A DNA stretch of 64,000 nt from Herpetosiphon gulosus (GCF_039545135.1 NZ_BAABRU010000003.1:124001-188000), one strand, 5' to 3'; shown: positions 35,383 through 44,316, counted from the stretch's first letter. Notes: a model not told the origin generated them from the sequence alone. A program made the numbers and translations.

Positions 35383-36363
35383 ATGAATCAGCTTGGTCGG
35401 CTTAAACGGGTTCCCATTCATGATGCTTGGCGGCAGGCAGCCAGCCATTTTACCCACTGGCTCACCCAAGCCGAAAATATCGCCCAGCTCAACACTGCCA
35501 CCAACCTCGAATTACGCTTTGAAGCACTCAACAAGGGCACTGGCAATTTACGCCAAAGCTTGGTGTGCTACGATCAACGCACCGAAACCAAGGTCTTGAT
35601 CGAAAATCAATTAGCTGGCAGCGATCATGCCCATCTTGGGCAATTACTTACCACCGCTAGCACGGTCAAAGCTACAATTTTAATTTGGATTGCTGAACAT
35701 TTTACGCCTGAGCATCGCGCTACGATCGAATGGCTCAATCAACAAACCCTGCCTCATTTGTTATTTTTTGCGATTGAGCTAGAGTTATGGCAAATTGATG
35801 ATTCGCCCTTTGCCCCACACTTCAAGCTGATTTGCAAACCAGCCGATTGGGAATTAGCAATCACCAACGAGCCATTTCCAGCAGCGCCGCCCGCTCCGGC
35901 CAACCCCAGCAAAAATATTTATTTAGGCTATTGGATGCGCTTTAATGCCATGTTACGTGAGCGCAATAGCCACCTTAGCGCTAAAAAACCGCATTCTGAG
36001 CCAAGCACCAGCTTTGCCTTAGGCCGTGCCGATTGCAGCTTACAAGCAGTCTTGAATCAACGCGATAATTGGATTGGCGTAGCGGTAATGCTCAGTGGGA
36101 TTTCAGCCAAGCTGCGTTTTCGTTGGTTGCGCCAACAACGGGTGGCAATTGAGCAACAATTAGGGGTTGGCCTCGAATGGCGCGAAAATCCTTTGACGAA
36201 AGAATATCAAATTTGGCTGATTCGGCGCAATGCCAATTTGCACGATCATCAGCAATGGGGTGATCATCACGTTTGGATGATCGATACCCTCGAGCGTTTT
36301 TACCGCGTGTTTACGCCACTGCTCAAACAACTCTACATTCGCAACGAGCCTGAGCATAGTTGA
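35383..36363 (+). CDS. DUF4268-family protein with PD-(D/E)XK-like N-terminus
   Basis: A 326-residue soluble protein. The N-terminal part contains the nuclease-like segment TKVLIENQLAGSDHAHLGQLL (about 69-89; E-x-Q with the conserved DHxHLGQ), typical of restriction-like proteins that carry a C-terminal DUF4268 (about 190-310; GRADCSLQAVLNQRDNWIGVAVML). GAGGAA precedes ATG 35383. Members are usually orphan genes of defence-like or unknown function; there is no methylase beside it. It converges on the STAS gene with 8 bp between stops. Confidence 0.78.
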   Translation: MNQLGRLKRVPIHDAWRQAASHFTHWLTQAENIAQLNTATNLELRFEALNKGTGNLRQSLVCYDQRTETKVLIENQLAGSDHAHLGQLLTTASTVKATILIWIAEHFTPEHRATIEWLNQQTLPHLLFFAIELELWQIDDSPFAPHFKLICKPADWELAITNEPFPAAPPAPANPSKNIYLGYWMRFNAMLRERNSHLSAKKPHSEPSTSFALGRADCSLQAVLNQRDNWIGVAVMLSGISAKLRFRWLRQQRVAIEQQLGVGLEWRENPLTKEYQIWLIRRNANLHDHQQWGDHHVWMIDTLERFYRVFTPLLKQLYIRNEPEHS

Positions 36364-36371
36364 TGTTCAAC

Positions 36372-37937
36372 TTAGCGCCGCCGGCTTTGCAAATACTCAG
36401 TGCCACGGCTAAAGGCTTGGGCCAAGGTTGCAGCCGTATCAATCACCGAAAGATCTAGTTGTAAATTAACTAAGGTTTCGGCCATATCAGGGCGAATCCC
36501 CGCCAAAATTACCCGTGCACCCAGCAATTGAGCCGCATGCGAAGCACTGATCAAGGCTCGCGCAACTGATTGATCGACAACTGGCACACCTGTAATATCC
36601 ATAATTACAACTTTAGCTTGTTGTTGTTCAATCGCTTTGAGCAAGGTTGCATTAATATCGCCAGCCCGATTGGCACTAAATTCACCCACCAACGGCATCA
36701 CCAGCATATGTTTGGTAATTGGAATGGTCGGCATGCTCAGGCGGCGCACAGTTTCAAGCAAGCGTTCTTGTTCAACATTTTGGGCTTGCACCTCAGCCAA
36801 AGCCTGATTCAACTCGCCAGTTCTGGTAACAACCAAGCTTTCAAGCTCTTCATTCATTTTGGAAAGCCGTGTTTGCGAGGCATTTAGGCCAACCACCATC
36901 GTATTGAAGGCCTCGCCAAGGCTAGCTAATTCGTCGCGGGTGTTGAGGTGCACCGGAGTATAGGCATTGGGATCATCGGTAAAACGGGTGACGCTTGCAT
37001 ATAATTTTTGAACTGGCAAGGCCAATCGCCGACCAACATACCAACCAATCGCCGCCACAATCGGCAAGGCAATCCCAATCACAATCAACAAACTAATTGC
37101 CAACGTTTGAACATTACTATAAATAACCTCAAGTGGTCGTTCGACGATCAAAATCCAATCGGTAGGATCAAGCGAGGTGCGCACGCCCAAAACTTCTTCG
37201 CCAAAGGGGCTACGATAGGTTTCAATCGAATTGCCAGTTTGCAGCAAGGGTAAGCTGGATAAATCTTGATTCTCGATCAGTGCTTGGGTATTGGCGGCAC
37301 TAATTAATTGGCCTTGTTGATTGATCACCAACACCCGCATTTGAGCGGCTGATTCAATCCGCGAAGTCGTTTCCCAAATCCGATCCATGCTAATATCAGC
37401 GACCAGAATTAATTGGGCGTTGGCATTGCCTAAAATTGGCAAAGCCATCCGAAAGTGCGGCACCTCGCTGGGGGCAAGTGGCAAGGAGAGCGCTTGCAAG
37501 GGCGCAGGGTTTTCAATTGCAACTTGGCGATTTCGCACCATTTGCAATAATGGTGCGCCAGCCAACGATTCGGGCATGCGCACGCCACGCAAGCGGGCCG
37601 CCACGGCGATTCGTTCACCATTCAGATTATAGACACCAACTTCAGAAAAACTTGAGCCAAACAGCACTTGCGAACCTAGTTGCAAATCGCTCAACTGACT
37701 AGGATTACCATTATTTCCAAGCGTTTCAGCAGCGCCGCGCAACTCATCCATACTATTAAGCACAAAGCGCCGATAATCTTCAGCTGCTAGGTTGGTGAGC
37801 GCCACTTGTTGATTTTGCGCCGAACGCTGTTGCGCTCGATAGCTAATCGTCAAGGCGATTGCCCAAACCGCTAATAACGGCAACAACGCCGCAAGCAAGA
37901 TAATCCAGGTAACTCGTTGGCGAACCCGTGCCCGCAT
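36372..37937 (-). CDS. Cache-HAMP-STAS (RsbR-like) membrane sensor
   Basis: A 521-residue receptor. Membrane helices at about 10-35 and 265-290 enclose an extracytoplasmic dCache-like domain (about 38-262); HAMP (about 290-345), coiled coil (about 350-395) and an RsbR-type STAS domain (about 400-515; SMPTIPITKHMLVMPLVGEF, MDITGVPVVDQSVARALI, LLGARVILAGIRPDMAETLV). There is no kinase domain: output should go through stressosome-type partner switching. ATG 37937 follows AGGAA. It lies 66 bp after a LivJ-like binding-protein gene on the same strand, suggesting they sense together. Confidence 0.86.
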   Translation of the reverse strand: MRARVRQRVTWIILLAALLPLLAVWAIALTISYRAQQRSAQNQQVALTNLAAEDYRRFVLNSMDELRGAAETLGNNGNPSQLSDLQLGSQVLFGSSFSEVGVYNLNGERIAVAARLRGVRMPESLAGAPLLQMVRNRQVAIENPAPLQALSLPLAPSEVPHFRMALPILGNANAQLILVADISMDRIWETTSRIESAAQMRVLVINQQGQLISAANTQALIENQDLSSLPLLQTGNSIETYRSPFGEEVLGVRTSLDPTDWILIVERPLEVIYSNVQTLAISLLIVIGIALPIVAAIGWYVGRRLALPVQKLYASVTRFTDDPNAYTPVHLNTRDELASLGEAFNTMVVGLNASQTRLSKMNEELESLVVTRTGELNQALAEVQAQNVEQERLLETVRRLSMPTIPITKHMLVMPLVGEFSANRAGDINATLLKAIEQQQAKVVIMDITGVPVVDQSVARALISASHAAQLLGARVILAGIRPDMAETLVNLQLDLSVIDTAATLAQAFSRGTEYLQSRRR

Positions 37938-38003
37938 ATGTATTCCTATCTCTGCTGAAATGTTGCTTTGCGACGTTGGATCGAACGAAGTGCTCACATC
38001 GAT

Positions 38004-39155
38004 TTAGGGCAATTGACTGGGATCAAGTTTATCCAGAAAGGTAAAAGCTCCTCGCTCAATTTTGACAAACAAGACGGTTTTATTAACTTCACGTTCAGGC
38101 GTAAAGACAATTGCACCAGTTACCCCTTCGTAGGTTTGGGTCGCCGCCAAAGTATCGCGAATCGCGCTTGAACTGGTGTTTGGGCTGCGTTTGAAGGCAT
38201 CGATCAACAAATTAGTAGCATCGTAGGTTGATGAAGCTACAACGTCGGGATCAATCCCGTGAGCATTGCGATACTCGCGAATAAAGTTCTGAACAATTGA
38301 CCGTGGATCATTGCGCGAAAAATCGGTTGCCAGAATCACGCCTTCAACATCGCTACCACCAAGATCGACCAACGACGGCGAATCCAAGCCATCGGAGCCA
38401 ATAATGGGCAAGGTAATGCCTGCTTGGCGAACTTGCTTAATGATATCAGCACTTTGGGCATAATAACCAACCAAAATCAAAGCATCAGCTGGTTTGGCCT
38501 TAATTATCGCAATCTGGCTGCTAAAATCAGTAGCATCGCTGGCATATTCGCTGGTGCTAACGATCGTCGAGTGGTTGGCTTGGGCGGTTTTGGTAAAAGC
38601 CTCGGTGATGCTCCGCCCATAATCATTATTAATATTCAGCACATGGAAATTACGATAATTGAGCTTAGTCGTGGCATAAACCGCTAATGCTTTACCCTGA
38701 ACGGTTGTTATATAAATGACCCGAAAGATCATCGGGCCAGTTTTGGTAACTTCGGGATGAGTAGCATAGGCCGCCAACATTGGGATGCCAGCTTGTTGAA
38801 AGACAGGGGCGGCTGCGCGGGTGGTACTGCTGTAGGAGCCGCCAATCACGGCGCGAACTTTATCTTCAGTAACGAGTTTTTGAGCCACCGTAATTGCTTG
38901 ATTGGGATCAAGTTGATCGTCATAGGTCACCAACTCGAAGGTTTTGCCAGGCACAGTTTGGTTGGCATTGGCTTGATCAATCGCCAATTTCGCAGCATAC
39001 ATCGAGTGCGTGCCATCACTGGCACTGTTGCCGCTCATTGGGCCAAAAAAGCCGATTTTGATCGTCTCGGCTTGGGGCTGAGAAGTACCCCCACAAGCAC
39101 TAACGAAGGCCAAACCTATGATTACAAGCATCCCCAATGCGGCTCGTTTTAGCAT
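38004..39155 (-). CDS. Branched-chain amino acid-type binding lipoprotein
   Basis: A 383-residue exported solute-binding protein of the LivJ/Peripla_BP_6 type. Lipoprotein signal (1-20) with lipobox FVSAC; the mature domain begins ETIKIGFFGPMSG and includes VRAVIGGSYSSTTRAAAPVFQQAGIPMLAAYATHPEVT. GGAGGAG precedes ATG 39155, which rules out the longer reading to 39263. No permease or ATPase genes are adjacent; the only co-directional neighbour is the Cache-STAS sensor, so it may deliver ligand to that receptor or serve a transporter elsewhere. Confidence 0.9.
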   Translation of the reverse strand: MLKRAALGMLVIIGLAFVSACGGTSQPQAETIKIGFFGPMSGNSASDGTHSMYAAKLAIDQANANQTVPGKTFELVTYDDQLDPNQAITVAQKLVTEDKVRAVIGGSYSSTTRAAAPVFQQAGIPMLAAYATHPEVTKTGPMIFRVIYITTVQGKALAVYATTKLNYRNFHVLNINNDYGRSITEAFTKTAQANHSTIVSTSEYASDATDFSSQIAIIKAKPADALILVGYYAQSADIIKQVRQAGITLPIIGSDGLDSPSLVDLGGSDVEGVILATDFSRNDPRSIVQNFIREYRNAHGIDPDVVASSTYDATNLLIDAFKRSPNTSSSAIRDTLAATQTYEGVTGAIVFTPEREVNKTVLFVKIERGAFTFLDKLDPSQLP

Positions 39156-39386
39156 GTTCAAGACTCCTCCATGTGCTACCACATGGCTTAGTAGGCCACT
39201 ACCCAAGAACAATGTTAATTTACTCACCCTGCTGCATGGCCAGTGTAACACAGAACATGTCAAATGGGCAGTTGAGTTTTGGCGTGAATTTTAAGCTTTT
39301 CACGACCCTGTTTGGCTATTGAGCAACTAGGAGTATTAGGCTAATTGGTAGATGTAATGGCTCATTGGGTTGGCAATGATGACTAT

Positions 39387-39487
39387 CCCTCACCCCCAGC
39401 ACCTCTCCCACTGCGGCGGGTGAGGGGAGCACTCCCGAAGCGGTTCCCCTCGCCTCGCGGGCGGGAGAGGGGGTCAGGGGGTGAGGG
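39387..39487. repeat. 101-bp C/G-rich imperfect inverted repeat
   Basis: The element opens with CCCTCACCCCC (39387-39397) and closes with GGGGGTGAGGG (39477-39487); inside, CCTCTCCC pairs with GGGAGAGG, with further partial pairing. It lies in a 443-bp gap between the divergent livJ-like and tryptophan dioxygenase genes. It resembles REP-like or MITE-like hairpins common in large bacterial genomes. A 60-codon reading frame across it is an artefact. The rest of the gap shows no gene. Confidence 0.75.
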
Positions 39488-39598
39488 CATGCTGGCCGTT
39501 GCTAAGGTTATAAACCATTACAGGTAGACGCTGCTGATTGGCTATGGTAGACTTGCGCCGCAAGCCCAATTGAAACGCCGCATCCGAAGGAGTGTGCC

Positions 39599-40381
39599 AT
39601 GTCTCAGGCATTAACCTATGCTAGTTATTTAAATATTGATGAACTTTTGGCCTTACAAACGCCACGCAGCCATGGCCCCGAACACGACGAATTATTGTTC
39701 ATCGTGATTCATCAGGTTTATGAGTTGTGGTTTAAGCAGATTTTGCACGAACTTGATTATTTGGGCGATCTACTCCGCGCCAACGATACAGGCCGCGCCA
39801 ACCAAAGCATCCGCCGCATTTTAACGATTCTGAAAACCATCGTGGCCCAAGTCGATGTGATGGAAACCATGACTCCCCTGCAATTCAATGCCTTTCGCGG
39901 CTCGCTCGAATCGGCCAGTGGCTTTCAATCGCTGCAATTTCGCGAGATTGAATTTGCCCTTGGCTACAAACGTCCAGCAATTTTGCAACACTTTGCCGCA
40001 TTAGCAAGCCATGAACGGCTTGAACAACGCTACCAAGAACCAAGCCTATGGGATAGCTTTTTGCACTATCTTCAGCTGAATGGCTACGCCATCCCCAGTG
40101 AGCAAATTGGGCGTGATGTAACCCAAGCACTGGCAGCATCGCCCGAAATTCAGGCGATTTTGATCACGGTGTATCGCCAAAATCCCTTGGTCAGCAACCT
40201 CTGCGAACGTCTGATCGATCTTGACGAGGGCTTTCAAGAGTGGCGTTATCGCCATGTTAAAATGGTTGAACGCACGATTGGCATGAAGCAAGGCACTGGT
40301 GGCTCAAGTGGTGCAGCCTATCTTGCCAGCACGATTAAGCCATTCTTCCCCGATTTATGGGCAATTCGCGCCGATTTATAG
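39599..40381 (+). CDS. kynA: Tryptophan 2,3-dioxygenase
   Basis: A 260-residue haem enzyme that oxidises L-tryptophan to N-formylkynurenine, the first step of the kynurenine route. Hallmarks: LTYASYLNIDELLALQTPRSHGPEHDELLFIVIHQVYELWFKQILHEL at the N-terminus, FRGSLESASGFQS, and RYRHVKMVERTIGMKQGTGGSSGAAYL at the C-terminus, containing the axial His. Length fits bacterial enzymes (about 260-280). GAAGGAG precedes ATG 39599. No kynureninase or formamidase gene is adjacent. Ends at a shared terminator. Confidence 0.96.
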   Translation: MSQALTYASYLNIDELLALQTPRSHGPEHDELLFIVIHQVYELWFKQILHELDYLGDLLRANDTGRANQSIRRILTILKTIVAQVDVMETMTPLQFNAFRGSLESASGFQSLQFREIEFALGYKRPAILQHFAALASHERLEQRYQEPSLWDSFLHYLQLNGYAIPSEQIGRDVTQALAASPEIQAILITVYRQNPLVSNLCERLIDLDEGFQEWRYRHVKMVERTIGMKQGTGGSSGAAYLASTIKPFFPDLWAIRADL

Positions 40382-40390
40382 CCATGAAAA

Positions 40391-40420
40391 TGCCCTGACC
40401 ATTTGTAAATCAGGGCGTTT
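40391..40420. terminator. Bidirectional terminator
   Basis: GCCCTGA (40392-40398) / TCAGGGC (40410-40416), with AAAA before and GTTTT after, 10 bp past the dioxygenase stop and before the convergent beta-helix gene's stop. Confidence 0.8.
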
Positions 40421-40434
40421 TATAGTATGTCAGA

Positions 40435-42210
40435 TTAACGTCGAGCTAACGGCACATAAACCCGAATATTGCTTGGAATTTGATAATCGATGCGTGGGCC
40501 ATAGTGGGGCAGCGACTGACCCAATTCAAATGCACCTAAATCGGGCTGCCCATCGGTCACAAATGGATCATTGAGATTGGCAATTACTGCACCTTTATTG
40601 ATCGCCACTGAACTGCTTTGCAAACGTAAATCGGCTTCGCCAATCGGCGAGGCCACATCGACTGAGGCTGGCAGGCTGGCATTGTAGACATCATTGAAAC
40701 TCACAGTTACGCCATGGGTTTCAACCCCAATTGCCTGCAAATTGCTCAGCCGCAAATAGCGCACATTATTCCATTTGAAATCGGGAGCTGAGGGCGAATC
40801 GCTGGCGTGGTTGGTTCCCCAGCCGTTGTAATCCACATCGCGAAAGCCTTCGTCGGCAATCGTCATAAATTCAAAGGCATAGCGCGTACCCAACATAAAA
40901 TTATTACGAATAATTGTATTGCGCCATTGCTGACCATCATCACTCAGCGCGTTACCGATTCGCGCCGAGCTATTGTGGGCAATAAACAAGCCAGTTGGTT
41001 GATTGTGTAGTTTGAATGGTGCGCCAGCAATATTAAAAAAGTTATTCCGAAACAGATAGGCAGGCCCACCATAAATTGGCTGAATGCTGACTCCAGTCCG
41101 AGCATTGGTCACGCGATTATTCCAAACTCGCGTATTGGCTTGGTTATAATCGATCTCAATTCCATCATCAACGCAAAATGCCGCTTCGTTATGGTAAATA
41201 TCTTGACCATAGCTGCTTTGGGCGTTCCATGGCTGCACCGAGATACAATCGCCAAAATTCATCACGCTGTTATAGGCCACAACATTGCCAGTGCCGCGTA
41301 AATCGAGGCCGCGCTCGCTGGGAATGCCCGTGCCTGGCCAAGTAGTACGACCACTAATCACATTATCAATCACAGTTTGGTTGTATTCTTGATGGGTTTG
41401 GCGACGGTTGTAGATGCCAAAGCCAACATCACGAATCAGGTTGCGGCTAATCAGAATGTCGTGAGTATGCTGAGCATCGATCCCCCAAGCCCCATTTTGA
41501 ATCGTCAAGTTCTCTAAGATCACAAAGCCAAGGGTTTGGTTGCTCTCGCCAAGGGTTACCACGCCGCGCGTCGTATTAGCTCCATCAATAATCGCCTTAC
41601 GATTGAGCGGTCCGCTGATTCGAATTGGTTTGGCTTGAGTTCCACTGATCAAAATCTGGAAGGGTTGATAGGTTCCTGCTGCCAAGGTGAAGGTATCGCC
41701 TGGCTCAGCATTATTAACCGCCGTTTGAATACCTTGATACGGATTGCCAAACGAGCCATCGCCGCCACCATTGCCTGGAACCACAAAACGCGTGCGCACA
41801 GCTGGCCCAAAATCTGTTAGGCTACGGGTGCGCTTGGTGATTGTGCGGCTTGTGCCACCACCATCAGGATCGGTTAGGGTAGCCCGTAATTCATATTCAT
41901 CTCCAGCAGTGAGCCACATTGCGCTGGCTGCATGATAATTGCGATTGAGCGTTTCGCCCTCAACGATCGTACTGGGATTGGCTCGCATGGCCGGAGCTGC
42001 ATTGCGCCAAGTTGAACTACCAACCAAACGATATTCCAAGGTTAGCGTGCTATTGCGATTGGTATCGCCACTAATCGCCCACGAGACCCCAATGTGGGCA
42101 AAGGTTGCGTCGGCGCGTAACTCGCCTGCCACGACCGCACTTTGGGGTGCGGCCACACCAATTTGCATTAGTAACAAACCCAAAAAAAGAGCTATAACAA
42201 TTGCTTTCAA
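40435..42210 (-). CDS. Secreted right-handed beta-helix protein
   Basis: A 591-residue exported protein: signal peptide (1-20), a fibronectin-like domain (about 25-125; LTLEYRLVGSSTWRNA) and a parallel beta-helix (about 140-560; GSFGNPYQGIQTAVNNAEPGDTF, then repeated pectate-lyase-like coils such as LENLTIQNGAWGIDAQHTHDILISRNLI). It ends RVYVPLARR, like the tail of the M23 protein. AAGGAGG lies before TTG 42210, which starts MKAIVIALFLG. The family includes polysaccharide lyases and surface proteins; the catalytic site is not identifiable by eye, so the substrate is unknown. Confidence 0.85.
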   Translation of the reverse strand: MKAIVIALFLGLLLMQIGVAAPQSAVVAGELRADATFAHIGVSWAISGDTNRNSTLTLEYRLVGSSTWRNAAPAMRANPSTIVEGETLNRNYHAASAMWLTAGDEYELRATLTDPDGGGTSRTITKRTRSLTDFGPAVRTRFVVPGNGGGDGSFGNPYQGIQTAVNNAEPGDTFTLAAGTYQPFQILISGTQAKPIRISGPLNRKAIIDGANTTRGVVTLGESNQTLGFVILENLTIQNGAWGIDAQHTHDILISRNLIRDVGFGIYNRRQTHQEYNQTVIDNVISGRTTWPGTGIPSERGLDLRGTGNVVAYNSVMNFGDCISVQPWNAQSSYGQDIYHNEAAFCVDDGIEIDYNQANTRVWNNRVTNARTGVSIQPIYGGPAYLFRNNFFNIAGAPFKLHNQPTGLFIAHNSSARIGNALSDDGQQWRNTIIRNNFMLGTRYAFEFMTIADEGFRDVDYNGWGTNHASDSPSAPDFKWNNVRYLRLSNLQAIGVETHGVTVSFNDVYNASLPASVDVASPIGEADLRLQSSSVAINKGAVIANLNDPFVTDGQPDLGAFELGQSLPHYGPRIDYQIPSNIRVYVPLARR

Positions 42211-42316
42211 GCCTGCCTCCTTAAAAATCAACAATAATTAGGCAATGAGGGCAGGATTATAGCATGTAAAGGTTGAAGTTAAAACAAAACAACGTGAGCA
42301 ATACTCACGTTGTTTT

Positions 42317-42406
42317 TGGCGGGAAGGGAGGGATTCGAACCCTCGGAGGGTGTGACCCCTCGACGGTTTAGCAAACCGTTGCTTTCGTCCACTCAGCCAC
42401 CTTCCC
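42317..42406 (-). tRNA. tRNA-Ser(GCT)
   Basis: Folds as a class II tRNA on the minus strand: acceptor GGGAAGG/CCTTCCC, D-arm GCTGAGTGGACGAAAGC, anticodon loop with GCT, long variable arm and T-arm GAGGG-TTCGAAT-CCCTC. G73 and the CCA end (42317-42319) are encoded. Reads AGC/AGU codons. Shares a promoter with the tRNA-Ser(TGA) upstream of it. Confidence 0.95.
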
Positions 42407-42416
42407 GTATCTATGG

Positions 42417-42506
42417 TGGAGGAGCAGGTGGGATTCGAACCCACGAGGGCTTTGACACCCTAACTATTTTCAAGACAGTCGCCTTCAACCGCTCGGCCAC
42501 TGCTCC
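42417..42506 (-). tRNA. tRNA-Ser(TGA)
   Basis: Class II tRNA on the minus strand: acceptor GGAGCAG/CTGCTCC, D-arm GCCGAGCGGTTGAAGGC, anticodon stem-loop ACTGT-CTTGAAA-ATAGT (anticodon TGA), long variable arm, T-arm GTGGG-TTCGAAT-CCCAC and encoded CCA. The discriminator base reads T instead of the usual G of serine tRNAs. Lies 10 bp upstream of tRNA-Ser(GCT) in one transcript. Confidence 0.95.
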
Positions 42507-42539
42507 GGACGAAATCTCATTCAGTTGTTACGAGGCGTA

Positions 42540-42568
42540 AGTATAGCAGCAAAGCACTTGTTTGTCAA
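42540..42568 (-). promoter_or_regulatory. Promoter of the tRNA-Ser pair
   Basis: On the minus strand a perfect -35 TTGACA (42563-42568) and -10 TATACT (42540-42545) are separated by exactly 17 bp, about 34 bp before the first tRNA base. A strong sigma-70-type promoter fitting stable RNA. Confidence 0.85.
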
Positions 42569-42877
42569 ATTCGCTACTTCTGGCTTACTTAGCACGATTT
42601 ATGTAATGCACGCGATTCTCGATAATTCTTTGGCCCATTTTAGTAACTAAACGTGAACTAAGCGTGCTGAGTTTAACCATCAGAGTTTGCTGCCGAAGAT
42701 TCATAGCTGGCTTGTTCGCTGGTTCACCTCAATTATACCAACGCTCTAAGCTTAAAAGCTGTTCGTTCCATCCAAATTGGGGCAAACTAACGCTTAGCTT
42801 AATGCTCAACTGCTCCTTCAAATTAGCTATTTTTAATCATATTTATACTAATTTAAACTTTTTATTAAGAAAAACTC
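42569..42877. other. Gene-free stretch between tRNA promoter and chitinase promoter
   Basis: About 300 bp with stops in all frames at short intervals. Imperfect repeats of AACTAA/ACGTG/GCGTGCT appear near 42645-42672, and the sequence becomes A+T-rich towards 42860. No gene, RNA or long inverted repeat was found; the part nearest the chitinase gene may hold regulator sites. Confidence 0.5.
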
Positions 42878-42906
42878 TTGACAAGGCTAGCTGGTCATGC
42901 TAAGTT
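42878..42906 (+). promoter_or_regulatory. Candidate promoter of the chitinase gene
   Basis: TTGACA (42878-42883) and TAAGTT (42901-42906) are spaced by 17 bp in an A+T-rich region about 100 bp before the chitinase start. The -10 is a weak match, so an activator may be needed. Confidence 0.5.
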
Positions 42907-43003
42907 CTTCATAATTTCACTGGAATAACAAAGGTGAAATATACGAATCAATTCAATCTTATCAATGGTGATGGGCAATTGAAGCGTAGATTAAGGAGAC
43001 TCC

Positions 43004-44302
43004 ATGAAATTTCCACAACTAAACCCATCAAGGCTAAGCAAGTTGTTGTTAGCACCACTCTTGATTAGCGCATTTTGGGGCAGCATGGTCAATCCACAGG
43101 CTGGGATGGCACGTCAATCATTTGCTAATTCACAGGCGAGCCTTGCTCAGAGTTGCAATTTTACCGATTGGGTTGCAGGCAAGCAGTATTACACGGGCAA
43201 TATTGTGCGCTACAATGGCAATTATTATGTGGCTGAGCACGATAATCCAGGCTATGATCCAACCGTCAGCACCTGGTATTGGGAGCCGACGAGTTGCGGC
43301 GGTGGTGGCGGTGGCGGCGGCAGTTGTAGCTACACCGATTGGGTGGCTGGCCGTCAATATTACACCGGTAATATTGTGCGCTACAACGGCAGTTTCTATG
43401 TGGCCGAGCACGATAACCCAGGCTACGACCCAACCATCAGTACATGGTTCTGGGAGCCAACCACCTGTGGTGGAACTAACCCACCACCACCAACCCCAAC
43501 TCCACCACCAAGCACCTGTACCTACAGCGATTGGGTGGCAGGCCGTCAATATTACACCGGCAATATTGTGCGCTACAATGGCAGTTTCTATGTGGCCGAG
43601 CACGATAATCCAGGCTATGACCCGAGCATCAGCACCTGGTTCTGGGAGCCAACCACCTGTGGCGGAACCAACCCACCACCACCAACGACGGGCTTTAGTT
43701 CAATCGTTAGCAAAGCCCAATTCGATCAAATGTTCCCTAATCGCAATCCCTTCTACACGTATGAAGGTCTGGTTCAAGCCGCAGCCTTTTATCCAGCTTT
43801 TGCGGGCACTGGCTCGACCGAAACCCGCAAGCGCGAAGCCGCCGCTGCTTTGGCCAACTTTGCCCACGAAACTGGCAACTTTGTCCATGTGACTGAAATT
43901 GCCCAAGGCGAATATTGCCAAAATAGCGCCCAATGGCCCTGCGCTCCCGGCAAACGCTACTTTGGGCGTGGCCCAATTCAATTGAGCTGGAACTACAATT
44001 ATGGTTTGGCTGGCCAAGCATTAGGTCTGAATTTGCTCAACGATCCTGATATGGTCTCGCGTGACCCCGCCGTAGCTTGGAAAACCGCCTTGTGGTATTG
44101 GATGACCCAACGCGGCCCAGGCTCGATGACTCCTCACGATGCCATGGTCAATGGCAATGGCTTCGGCGAAACCATTCGTAGCATCAACGGCTCGTTGGAA
44201 TGCAACGGTGGTAATCCAGGTCAAGTCCAAAGCCGCGTCAGTTCATACCAAACAATCACCAACATTCTTGGGGTAAGCCCAGGCAACAACCTGTATTGCT
44301 AA
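43004..44302 (+). CDS. Secreted GH19 chitinase with three binding modules
   Basis: A 432-residue exported enzyme hydrolysing chitin. Signal peptide (1-36); three ~48-residue CBM5/12-like modules (about 51-98, 107-155, 172-219), each DWVAG-QYYTGNIVRYNG-(Y/F)YVAEHDNPGYDP, joined by Gly-rich and Pro/Thr-rich linkers; GH19 domain (about 230-432) with catalytic Glu289 in AHETG and second acid Glu298 in VTEIAQGEYC, plus YFGRGPIQLSWNYNYG. Modules 2 and 3 are nearly identical in DNA, suggesting recent duplication. AAGGAG precedes ATG 43004. Fits a predatory or saprophytic lifestyle. Ends at a strong terminator. Confidence 0.95.
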   Translation: MKFPQLNPSRLSKLLLAPLLISAFWGSMVNPQAGMARQSFANSQASLAQSCNFTDWVAGKQYYTGNIVRYNGNYYVAEHDNPGYDPTVSTWYWEPTSCGGGGGGGGSCSYTDWVAGRQYYTGNIVRYNGSFYVAEHDNPGYDPTISTWFWEPTTCGGTNPPPPTPTPPPSTCTYSDWVAGRQYYTGNIVRYNGSFYVAEHDNPGYDPSISTWFWEPTTCGGTNPPPPTTGFSSIVSKAQFDQMFPNRNPFYTYEGLVQAAAFYPAFAGTGSTETRKREAAAALANFAHETGNFVHVTEIAQGEYCQNSAQWPCAPGKRYFGRGPIQLSWNYNYGLAGQALGLNLLNDPDMVSRDPAVAWKTALWYWMTQRGPGSMTPHDAMVNGNGFGETIRSINGSLECNGGNPGQVQSRVSSYQTITNILGVSPGNNLYC

Positions 44303-44316
44303 ATTAAGAGCATCCC

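Noticed and set aside
39345-39527. A 60-codon open frame across the C/G-rich dyad
   Set aside because: Its sequence is a translation of the inverted repeat (PAPLPLRRVRG and so on), with no ribosome site and no coding pattern.
43122-43892. A 256-codon frame inside the chitinase gene
   Set aside because: An offset frame of the repeated chitin-binding modules; the GH19 frame has clear catalytic motifs and a ribosome site.
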